A DNA stretch of 64,000 bases from Apostichopus japonicus (lineage: Eukaryota > Echinodermata > Holothuroidea > Aspidochirotida > Stichopodidae), in contig NC_092568.1 in the NCBI RefSeq assembly GCF_037975245.1, forward strand, positions 3,226,001 through 3,290,000, read 5' to 3'. The stretch's first letter is position 1. Each line of letters starts with the position of its first letter. This document shows, one piece after another, positions 40,001-52,000 of the stretch. Below the pieces are notes generated by a model that did not search any database, was not told the origin of the DNA, and was given only the letters and a program-made list of their open reading frames with translations. A program made the translations under genes and the position numbers.

Positions 40001-43000
40001 CTAAAATATCCATGAAATACTGCAACAACGAGCATGTTAGCCTAACAACCACACTAAGTCAATGGGAAATGTAGCCTAACCATTGGTTTGCAAAAAACAA
40101 AAAAAATGCGTAGCTTAGTTTACAACTTTCAATTTGCTGGAAATCGGGATTTGTTTGGAAGGTATGTGCTATGTCTGAAATAGGGAAAATTGTATTTTAT
40201 ATTGGAGTAGTTTCTAGTTGTTATTATTTCTTTACATCAATCTGGTAACATTCTAGAGTAATTTTAAACAAGTTACGATGGTACAATTTGCTTTTCAGTT
40301 TGATTGGCCTGAGCATACATTTTCTAATTGAACTCAAATGGAGTTAAATAGGTAACGAATAGGTATGTTTAACTTCAAGTTTGTAACATTTCTATTTGTT
40401 CATAAACGGTATAATACTGAAAATAAGTACAAAATAAAGTCGGAATGTAGCCAATATGTAAATAAAATTTACACTTTGGCAAAGACTGAAGATGGATGGT
40501 TTGTCTGAGGTGCTTTCTGAGATGGATATTTTGAGTAACTATTCTTAGCCCATTTCAAGCCATTAACAGGTGACATACACGTCGAGGTAGTTAGGCCATT
40601 CGCTAAGCACAGTGCTGACTAGGTAGGATGTCATATTTTCGTATTTTGGAAATTTGTAAAAAAAAAAAAAATCCCGAGAAACTCCAGAGGTAGTTTGATA
40701 CAAACAAAAGGATACCTAAGAGCCTTTGTATTACAACGAAAGCAAAAGGAAACAGGAAAATCACAACAATAATTTTTTCTATCACAAATTTTATTGCTGA
40801 TTTCGTATAAACGGGATATTTTCTCTTTTTGAAATAATCGGAATCGGTACGATTATGAAAAAAATAATCGGTATTTTCTGTTATGCATAATCGTTTGATC
40901 CCTAGAACGGATTACTAGTTTAATCCATGTGCGAACGTGATAATCTAATATCGTACGTCGAGTATGAATGAAGGATGGTGTCGGTTGCTTTTTTCCAAGG
41001 TTTGTGCTTTTCTTTTGGAAGTGTATGATAAAAAAAGGCCCTAATATAGCGTGTTATTTTTTATATATTTTTTTTTAACCGTGCGTGTAAGAGTATGTAC
41101 ATACTGTAGCCTAGGCTATGCATATTGTATGTATGGCATTGACAGTCTCGGAACTAAGTGCTTTGAACCATAGATGAAAGTTGAGGAAAATACCGGTTGT
41201 AGTTACGATACCGGGATTCATGTTGCAACAAAACGACTCATGTGCCACCGTAACATGGTTTAACACATTTGTAGTACACTGGCAATCACTGTAAAAATGG
41301 TCCACCAAATCGCGTCAATTGGGTCTTAAATTTTCAAAAGGCTTCAGACACCCCCTATACTGCGTTCCGCGGCGGGAAATCCGACTTCGTCGAATTTATG
41401 TTCCAGGGAAAAAAACATTTTTTCTGACCCTGCTCATGGCTTGTACTTATACTCAGTAAATATATTAACCATGTTCTAATGCAAAGATTTGTACTCATAC
41501 CCAGACTTAAGTACACATATTATGTACTCATACTGCTATTCATACTCATGGTTTTGTACTTAAGCTCAGTAAATTTTTTTAACCATGTTCTAATACTAAG
41601 CTTTGTACTCATCCCCATACTTAAATACATATATTATGTACTCATACTTCTGTTCATACTCATGGTTTTGTATTCATACTCAGTAAATATAATAACCATA
41701 TATTCTAATACTAAGCTTTGTACTCATCCCCATACTTAAATACATATATTATGTACTCATACTTCTGTTCATACTCATGGTTTTGTATTCATACTCAGTA
41801 AATATAATAACCATGTTCTAATACTAAGCTTTGTACTCATAGTCTCTTACCCATACTAAAATACACATATTATATACTCATACTGCTATTCATACTCATG
41901 GTTTTGTACTCATACTCAGTTAATATAATAACCATATTCTATACTAAGCTTTGTACTCATATCGATACATAAGTACACATATACTCATACTGCTATTCAT
42001 ACTCATGGTTTTGTACTCATACTCAGTTAATATAATAACCATATCTTATACTAAGCTTTGTACTCATACCCATACTTAAGTACACATATACTCATACTGC
42101 TATTCATACTCATGATTTTGTACTCATACTACAGCAGTAAATTTTATAACCTTGTTCTAATACTAAGCTTTGTACTCAAACCCATACTTAAGTACACATA
42201 TTATGTACTCATACTGCTATTCATACTCATGGTTTTGTACTCATTCTCAGTAAATATAATAGCCATATTCTAATACTAAGCTTTGTACTCATACCCATAC
42301 TAAAATACACATGTTATGTACTCATACTGCTATTCATACTCATGGTTTTCTTCTCCGGTTCATAGAAAGCAAAGACCATCTTCTCATAGTTTTATTCATA
42401 GCTAATGTACTCATACCTTGGAATACTGTACTGACTCCATACTTTTACAGTGATTATAAACTTCTAAACCAAACCTACTAATGATTCATCAAGCTATTGC
42501 ATCAGATAGGGTTTCCAACTCAATAAGCTGCTCTGGCCTAAATATTTCCTCTTGAAATCAGATGTTTCTTTCGTTTTCTTTCAAAAAGTTGAAATGGTGA
42601 ACTTCAGCATTTATTACAAAACTTGACTTTGTGAAATAGTGTCAGCATGGGGGATTACTGGGCCACGTCTTGATAAGAAATTTAAACTCCACTTGATACC
42701 TTAAACCTGATTAGCACCAATGCGGGTTGCAAACTGGATTGAAATTGTTGGAATTCACTATCTTAATATAGCTTATCCCAGTTCTTTGGAGAGGGGATCG
42801 GTTACACAGACAACATGAATTCCCAAAAATGGTTGCTGAGAAAATTTAACCACTTATTAAAGATTTTCATGATCAGCATGCAAGAGGGCACAGCAAGGCC
42901 ATTAACATCTGTGAAATATTTGACATATTTCACAAGAGGGCAACATAAACTAAAACTATTTTATTATTTACATGTATGATTAAATCAAATTTTCTACCAT

Positions 43001-46000
43001 ACAACTACAGCCAAGGTGCATACAGAAAAATTTCTCAATTAAGCTCACACAGTGCATGAGATTTACTCATATATGGCTCTATGAAAATCTTTAGTTCTCT
43101 CTCCCTCTCCTGATGACCTTTGTTTGAAGTAAATCTCATCAAAAAAAAAAAAAATTCAAGCCTCAATAATTTTATATTACAATAATTACTTCAGTCCTGA
43201 TAGCTTTAACAAAGAAAGGCTAGGTACCTCTACCTCTACTACTCTAAATTACTTTGCAGCAATCTTTGTTTTGAAAAGCAACAAAATTTTCAGAAGGTCT
43301 TAGGCTAGAAACCCTGCTAAGTACTAGTTCCAAAACTTGTACTAAACATAATTGTCCATGGTATTTGGATGAACCTCTTCTTCAACCTGCAACCCCCCCC
43401 CCCCCCCTCCAACCAATAGACCTATTAAAAGACTTGGTAGCTTTTAAAGTCTCAGTATGTGTTTACCAAATTTAAACTTTGACCTTTCCAGCTGACTGCA
43501 CTAAAAGTTCAGTGAAAATGACACCATTATATGCCATTTTCATATCAATATTCATTACTTTTAGTGAGTTATCTGTCGTTAAAAATATTGGGCTGAATAA
43601 AATTCTCCAGATTTATTAACAGATCATGCGCTGCCAATCAAATCTCTCATTCTTGCTTACGACCGTTAGGCTTAGGCTTACTATCTCTCGGTCTTACAAA
43701 TGTAGCTGTGAAATTGTGTAATTTCCTTCCATTGCAATGAATAAAGAGGGTTTTTTTCAGACGTTTCCTCCGTGGAATTGTAAAAAGTGGATGATATGAG
43801 TATAGAAATGCGTTGAAACTTGATCGGGCCGCATACATGTGTAGACTATTTTGTTTACATTTGTGTAATAAACATGCTGACATGGGCAGTGGCAGTGATT
43901 TTTCGGTAAATCGTTCGTGCCACGAGGGCAACAGATAATGTATTTCTTTCTTTTGATTGCGACAGCTTTTCTCCATTAAACCCACCTGGTCAGAGTGCAT
44001 TTAGAAATAAGAAACTTTGAATCTACTTTGGAAGTTTTTTTTCTGAAACTCGATCAGCAAACACGTATTGAGACTTTATACACATGTTCCTCTTCTTTTG
44101 CGATGTAGTATATTCTCTCGGTTTGCTCATAGTTGATTGGACTAATTTGAGGTTACAACCGATCATATCATGTATGATAGGAGTTATATTTGTTCACAGC
44201 CACAGGTGAATCACTCACAGGATCAAATAAACCTAAATTTTCCAGGAATAATTTACTTTCGAAAAATGAGGACAGAGTATTTTATTGTCAATTCTGAAAT
44301 GAAACTCTAGCAGCTCAGAAGAGCGGTCCACATTTTCACCACAAAAGGATGAGAAAACCTACAAAAGTTGACAATCCCTGGACAAAAAGAAACAAACACA
44401 AAAACCATAACCTATGTCAGTAACATGGATATCTGTTGTATCTCATGATTTCAAATCATGTGAACAACTCTGGAAACAAAGACTATTATTGACTCACTTG
44501 GTGTGAGAGCTCCTGCTGCTTCAAAAACTTGAGCCTTTGTTGCTTAGCAACCATAACCTGCTGCTGGTTACCGATCTGTTTCTGCTGCCATGATGCCATG
44601 TCCCGTAGTTCGTTGATACTCAGGTCAATGTCATCTCCGATCTGTTTTTGTTGAAGACAGATCAGAAATTAAGTATGACATACACTGACGTCCATTAAAG
44701 GGGAAAAAAAATTATTCGGTGTGAGGCATTGTGGGAAATTTATTTCGTTCTCGATATGTAGGATACCTTCATCCTTTAGACTTACTTCAAGTCATTTTTT
44801 TTAATTTATTTATTTTTTTAACATGAAAGTAATGTTCTTATTGTAAGGAGACTGTTGTAGACTTTCTTTCTCCCCTCTGCAATGAAAACAACTTTAACAT
44901 TCTAATCAGTGCAACCATTACCTTCCATGTACAACGATCAGGAATTACCAACAAAAAAGATGGGTTTAATAAGCCCTTGATCTTGAAATTCTGAAAAATT
45001 GTAAAACCCTTGAGTACTCTGTTTCACTGAAAATTACTGCTTGAAAAGTGTTAAATGCTGTTTGACAAAAGTGTCGGCCACAAACTTTGAAAGACACCAT
45101 ATAGTTTTTTCATTACCTGATACTTTAACATCACCTCAGTGATTAAACAAGACCCCTCTGGCTTAGCGTCATAAATTGCAACCATGATGTTAAAGCTAAC
45201 ACTGAGAGTTATTAGCCTACTATACATATACTGTGTTATCCAGATCAAAGCCAAAGACCTAGTTTGGTCCCACCTACCCTCTCCCCTCCCCCTACCATCC
45301 CCCTCCACCCTCCCACACAAACACACTCCCATTTTGAGCTAACACTTTAAATTCTACTTAGGTGTCTTTTGAGCAGACACATGTCAGAATTTACTGTTGT
45401 TTAACACTCCCATTTAATATTGATATGAATCCAGACAGGAGATAGAGAACATCAACATTGCTATGCAGACAAATATTCCTTTGGGTAAGTTCCAGGTCAA
45501 AGGTTGTTTACATCACTGAGGTTAAAGGTCGAGCTATATAATTGAAGTTATGCATTCTTCATGACATTAACTGACAATCTCTCAAATTTTGTGGGATCTT
45601 ATTCCAATTCCTTTGTCATTCAATATCTGCCACATTAACTTGCCAGAATTACTGCCTAGCTTAAACCCACAATAGTGACTGTCTACAGTGCTCACCACAG
45701 AAGGACAGTACAGTAATACCCCCCCCCCCCCCTCTTATCTAATTTATAATACCAGCATTCCAAGGTGTCATGGTTTTTCAAAACTACTTCTTGAACCTGC
45801 TTCATATTACACTACACATTCTATGTTCTTGAATCCTAGTAGCAGGTTGTCTTTCATAATTTGTAACCATAAAGCAGTGATTAATGGAGATACTATGTGT
45901 CTTTGCCCAATGTATATTGAATTTTGTTTAAAACTTACAAATTGTAGGGTATCTGAGATTCATCTATAGCAATGCTAAAGGTACAAAACTTACAGCCCAG

Positions 46001-49000
46001 AGTGCACATAAGAGGCCAATACAACGTAAGGCACACAAGAGGCCAATACAACGTAAGGCACACAAGAGGCCAATACAACGTAAGGCACACAAGAGGCCAA
46101 TACAACGTAAGGCACACAAGAGGCCAATACAACGTAAGGCACACAAGAGGCCAATACAACATAAGGCACACAAGAGGCCAATACAATGTAAGGCACACAT
46201 GAGGCCAATACAACGTAAGGCACATAACGAGGCCAAGACAATGTAAGGTACACGAATCGTTTCACTTCCACTTCTCTTTCCAAAGAAAAGTGCTCATAAT
46301 CTAGGAACCATGACTGAATCCTATTCTGATGCCTGTCTTTTCTTCCCATTATCAGGTTATATCAGGAAGTTTTCATGGTTGAGAGAACACCATGCAGGTA
46401 TGCACTACTGGGAGTTACTTTAAATATATAGGTATTTGGTATTCTTGATAGTGTGTACTACTAGTGTGTACTCTAACAGGATACCTGAATACCTGAAGCA
46501 TATGTAATGTATGGCCCACAATTACAGAGCAGAGTGTTTGTCCACAAGAAAAAGATCGTGACCCTCATGGTGAGGGATGGGAGTAGGTACTGTACCTTAT
46601 GGTGAGGGATGGGAGGTACCTCATTGTGAAGGATGGGAGGAGGTCCCTCATGGTGAAGGGGAAGGTCCTTCATGGTGAGGATGGGAGGAGGTCCCTCATG
46701 GTGAGGAGATTCCTCATGGTGAGGGATGGGAGTAGGTACTGTACCTCATGGTGAGGGATGGGAGGTACCTCGTGGGAGGGATGGGAGGAGGTCCCTCATA
46801 GTGAGGGATGGGAGGAGGTACCTCATGGTGAGTGATGGGAGGAGATACCTCATAGTGAGTGATGGGAGGAGGTACCTCATGGTGAGGTGGAGGTCCCAAA
46901 TGGTGAGGGATGGGAGGAGGTCCCTCATGTTCAAAGAGTAGTGAGAAAAAGGATGAAGAAGCTTGGGGATTCTAGTTGCAAGATGAAATTGAATCATAAC
47001 ATACTATAAAGCGGTGACCCTTCAGTTCCATATCAACATAGCACAATTTACAGGGAAACAAATACTTCTTCATTCTGTAACTTTAAACATCCATCTCTTT
47101 TCTCAAACTATGATAAGTGGAGAAAATCTCAGTCAGGGAAGTCTCCCCCCCCCTAAAATACAAACAAAATGGCACCATCACCAAACTGGAAAGTCCTAGC
47201 ACCCACCTCCCCCATTATTACATTATGAAACAACTTACAACATCAAAGTTACATGTTTTCACAACAACCATTCTCATGCACAAAGATTCCTAAGCTAGTA
47301 ATCTTAAGAGGATAGGGGAGGATGGGGGGGGGGATGAGGGGAAGCAGCATTTCAACCACATACCATACTGAACAGCAATGCTATCTACAAATACTCTAGT
47401 CACTCCAGTGTGTATTCCTATGGTAGGTCAGGTATTATGGTTTTCCGCATTATCTTGCCATCTTCCTGTTTTGGAAGAAACTTCCAAATATCTGGAACCT
47501 GGTCATGCATGCAATGCTGGAGGTTTGAAAGGACACAGGCTGCTATTGAAATGCAGTGAGTGGGAAAATCTGGAGAGATTTTCTCCTCTCCCACACTGTA
47601 TCCATGCATGTACCATCCACACTGTATGTACAGGAACAGCCTAACAGGATAAACTGCAGCTTACATGAGATCAGGATACTAAATGCAAGCTTTCTGTATC
47701 TATGAATAATTATGACAAACTAATTGTAAACTGAGAACCATGGGAGAAACATTTGATTTGTAGAGTTGATGTAAAACTAAGTTTCTTTTTCTCAATAATT
47801 CCAACTCTTTAAAGTGAACTATAGGGGGTGAGGCAATGTACAGTAAATATGTTCCAATATGCAATACACTACAACTTCAGTGTTATGAGGTTGACAAAAT
47901 CTTACTTATTTCACACTAACTGGAAGTAATTTAGACATTTATGATAAATCACCTCAATCCTTAATGGTAATTCCAAAACTGACCAGGTTTGGATATTAAC
48001 GAGCGACAAGCTTATCTGTCTCCTCACAACCTCAAACTTTTGGGTGGTAGAATGAGAAGGGAGGTCATGGAATGGCGGGTCCATGCATAGAGGATGCACA
48101 GTGTTAAATAGGTTACCAGTTCACTCTAGACACTGAAGAGTGAGAGTGCTGAGGGTTGTGAGGAGACAGGTAAGCGAGGAGCGAAATAAATATGTGAAGT
48201 TAGGTATAACACTTGTAACATCATCGACTGAATCACCTCCAAGATTTTCTGAGTCCTGGTCGTCTGAGCACCCTTGTCAGACAATTTTATTTCTTTTTGG
48301 AAACGAGAAACAATCCCTGAGGATATCTGAGAGACAACCATTTAACTTTCAGCGAGTTCAATCTCTTAAGAAGCAACCATTTTGTTAAGTGACCACACTT
48401 TGCTATTCAGAAAAACATTAGAAGACATTTCAGATTGTTCAACAACAAATGACAAATGATGAAATTACTTCCTTTTAGATCTGCACAGAACAATTGTGTG
48501 TTATTCACCAGAGTTAGATTATATCTATTTCATTCTACCAGGACTTTATAGGCACGGTAGAATGAGGTGCTAAGGTTGTGAGGAGACAGGTAAGCGAGGA
48601 GCGAAGTAAATAGATTATATCTAGAACACAAGATAAGAATCACAGACAATTTTCAAATTGAGTTGTTTCCCTTGTGTGTGCCTCCTCCTCCTCCACAGGG
48701 TTTTACTACAGATTTTTTATTCCTGTATAAAGCAGCATGGTCTCTTGCACAACCAACTAACTAGGCTAACAATAAATGCCTGCAAGCAAAATCCAACCAA
48801 AATCCAACCAAACGCCACACAAGTCCAAATGCAGTGGGGAAAGTGTCAAGTTTAGCCAAAATTTAGCAGGATTAAAAATCAACAGGAATGATGACCTCAG
48901 GTGAGGTGAGTGAATGATAGAGAAGACCACAAAGGTAGGGCAAAGAAAGGTCAGAGAGGTCATCTGAAGAATTTACACCAATATTGGCTATCCACAAACT

Positions 49001-52000
49001 CCTGCTATTAAAGAGATGGTTATTTCAAGTGCATGTTTGTCTGGGGTTTTAAACTAGCACAATCCAAGTAAAAAAGTAAAAGTAACTAATTAGTGCATAT
49101 AGTCATTATCATGGTAAAAAAAAAAGTTCATTAACTTGCAATATATCTGCAGAAATTTTGTTTTCTGCAAGACAATTTTCCATCTAATGGATATTACCTT
49201 GATTGCATTTCAATATTTGCAGTGTTCAAACAGTGTAAAACAACCTGATAACTATCTGCTACTGTACACATACACTTGCAATTATACAGTATTAATTATC
49301 TTGGCAAACTTTTCACACAATCTGTTAAACCTGATCCCAAGAGTTTATTTCTTGACCTTCACACTGTGGGATGTTTACTTCTGTAGCAAGAATCATAAAT
49401 TTTTTCCAGGATGTGTACTTAAGCATGATTCATGCATTACAACAAATTTATTGTCTCAAAGAGATAGAAATAAAGTTAACCTTTTTTCTGCTAAAAACTT
49501 AACACCTATAATCTACCTTACTTGCACCCCATGGACATTTTAATATGCTTAAATTTGCAGATCTTTCCTCAAGTTCTTTCCAGTTTCCATGGAGATTAAA
49601 CCCACCATTCGACCCTTTTTCACATATGAAAGCTTGACATCAAACAGTCAAAACATCTCAATGAGCAAGAGACAATCTCAAGTTGATGACAGAAAAAGAA
49701 AAAGAACATATAACCAGTTCATCACAGATAACCATTTACATCTACTCAGTGTTGTACCAACCTTTGTTATTACTATAGATCTCTGTATGTTACACTGCCC
49801 TGCAAATACAGAAATTTACAGCACATTCACTTTATTCAACTAAGATGGTGTTTCTTTAAACCTAATGGCCCAAGGACAATAGTATAGACAGTAGAAAAGA
49901 AAGCAGAAACTCATATACAACTCTTGAAACCACAAACTAGCTGTGTGGGTGGAGCAGTTAAAGGAATGACCAATTAATAACAAAAATATCACCAGTTTCA
50001 GTATTGATTTTGAAAGTAGTCTCTTGGGATATCTGACCTTGGGAAAAGACCTGCAGCTAAAAACCATTCTAAATTGTGGAATTTTTGACTCCGAACTTGG
50101 TTGTTTAGAAAACCTCTTGGAACTTGCCATCGTTCTGTGATGATAACTAACACAATGAGCTATGGTTGCAGAACTTGTGAATACTCCTCATTAATTATTG
50201 AATATTATGAATACTCTTCATTAATTATGGAATATTTCACCTCTTAAATCCAATCCAACTATGTTTTACCTCATACAGAATTTGATTTTAAGTTTGTTTG
50301 TTTTTTTATACAAAATACTGTCAACATTAAAAGAAAAAATCTTTAATTTGCAGACAAAGAATTGCTTCTGAAAGGAATAAGTACCGATTCATCTGTACCA
50401 CAGAAATAATCAACCTTTGCAAAAAACTTAACTTTCATACATTCACACAGTTGCTTCCTAGATCCGCCCCCTCCCCCAAATAATAAGGATAACAATAATT
50501 AAACTCGCCAAGATGGAATTAATCTCCCTTGCAACTAACTTTAATGTTTCTGTATAGTTTTATATCATAAAAAGACAGGGTAGTTACTCCCACTGGAGAT
50601 GTCCAATGGAAACATAATAAAAAGAAATCATACACCCAAAGCATGGGGCAGTGGGACACTACTAAGCTAGAATTTCAGTAACTAATCATACATATATTTC
50701 TAGTATTTCTACTCCCACGTCGGTTTTGGTTTCATCGGCGGGCTGTAACTCTGTTCCAACTTTAAACATTGTATATTAATACTATATACCAGCAAATCAT
50801 AATAACAACTGTGTTGAAGCATATCAACTACAGTTCCGCAAAGAAAAAAATCATTCTAGTGTATACAACAATAATGCTGCAACACTAGCAGTAAAACTGT
50901 AAACAGCTATGTAGTAGATGCTGGAAACAGATAAATCTTCTTTGCTAAACGTGAAATGCTCCAGGTACAAACAAAAAACCCAAAAATATATATTATTTTA
51001 ATTTCCCGCATCCTTGCAAGAAGAAAATGATGGCTTCTAAAATTGTTGCTTCTTCTGTGATCCAAGATTTTTTTAAGTATATGAATAATTAGTAAAAAAC
51101 TTATGTAGTTTAAGAATAAATTTTGAAATTAAAGTATGTCTTCCCCTTCCCATCTACCTTTCTCTTTTAAATTTCCTCCTCATATTCCTCAAGTATGAAA
51201 AACATAACAAACCGCTAACAATGTATGTCCTTTCACTGACACAATTTGGGTTACTTTTCCATTTGACAGCTTCCAGGAACTAGCACCTTCCAGTTTTCTC
51301 TCACCTCAAGAAAAGTGGGAGTCCTTCTGTGTCCCACATGTGTACTACCCTACTTAATGACCTCTTTGTTCTTGTTTTTTAACAAGTGTTTGCCATCTAT
51401 GCCACCCTTTCACCAACAACACAACAATTAAGAAAAGAAACACCTGGTTGAATTGGGATCAACAATAGGGAATCCCTCAGCTTGATAACATGGTTTGCTC
51501 AGAGCAGAAGTTAATATATCAACCAATGGTAACAGAACACTGCAGTGTACACATGACTCATGCATAGGTACACTCGCTTTGTGGTTTACACTGAGTGGGT
51601 TGAACACAATACATGGCATTATGAACCTGACCTGTCATTTGTCTATGATTCTGGTCACCATTTTAATTCCCAGTGAGTGGGCAGTCATTCCAGAGGGATG
51701 GAGGGAGAATGGGTGTGGTGTGTCTGACTAAAGAAAAGTAAGCAATTCAGAATGCATGATGCAGAATGGTGAAATAATATTGACAGTACCAGAAATAGAA
51801 AGAGAGTTAAGTATCATCTGAGCTGAATATGAAGGACATTTCATAATTTTAAAAAACAAAAAATGGTATAATTTAGAATCTATACTGCATTGACAGCAAT
51901 GCAAAAATTTCTCTCTTAACGTTTACAATTAGGTCTCGGTTGGCCATTATCTGCACAATTCTGCCAAGGACAAGAGATAATCATAAAAATAATAAAAATA

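Larger units (their letters stand above)
36114..44497 (-). other. ASPP intron 4
   Basis: 8,384-nt intron dominated by the 115-bp satellite and the hAT-like insertion (38441-42350). Also a 15-nt poly(C) at 43393-43407. A minus-strand 117-codon frame at 43647-44000 has no recognisable domain. Confidence 0.8.

Noticed and set aside
35206-42350. CRISPR-like array from regularly spaced repeats
   Set aside because: The repeats are head-to-tail with no unique spacers and lie in introns of an animal gene; they are minisatellite and satellite arrays.
45935-46349. Repeat proteins with nine-residue units on both strands
   Set aside because: Produced by the 27-bp minisatellite, whose period keeps every frame open; no start context, no domain, intronic position.
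46473-46997. Pro/His-rich and Arg/Gly-rich repetitive frames
   Set aside because: Translation of the second minisatellite in several frames.
49136-49543. 135-codon plus-strand frame in ASPP intron 3
   Set aside because: AT-rich, no domain, no splice or promoter support; length is within chance expectation for 64 kb.
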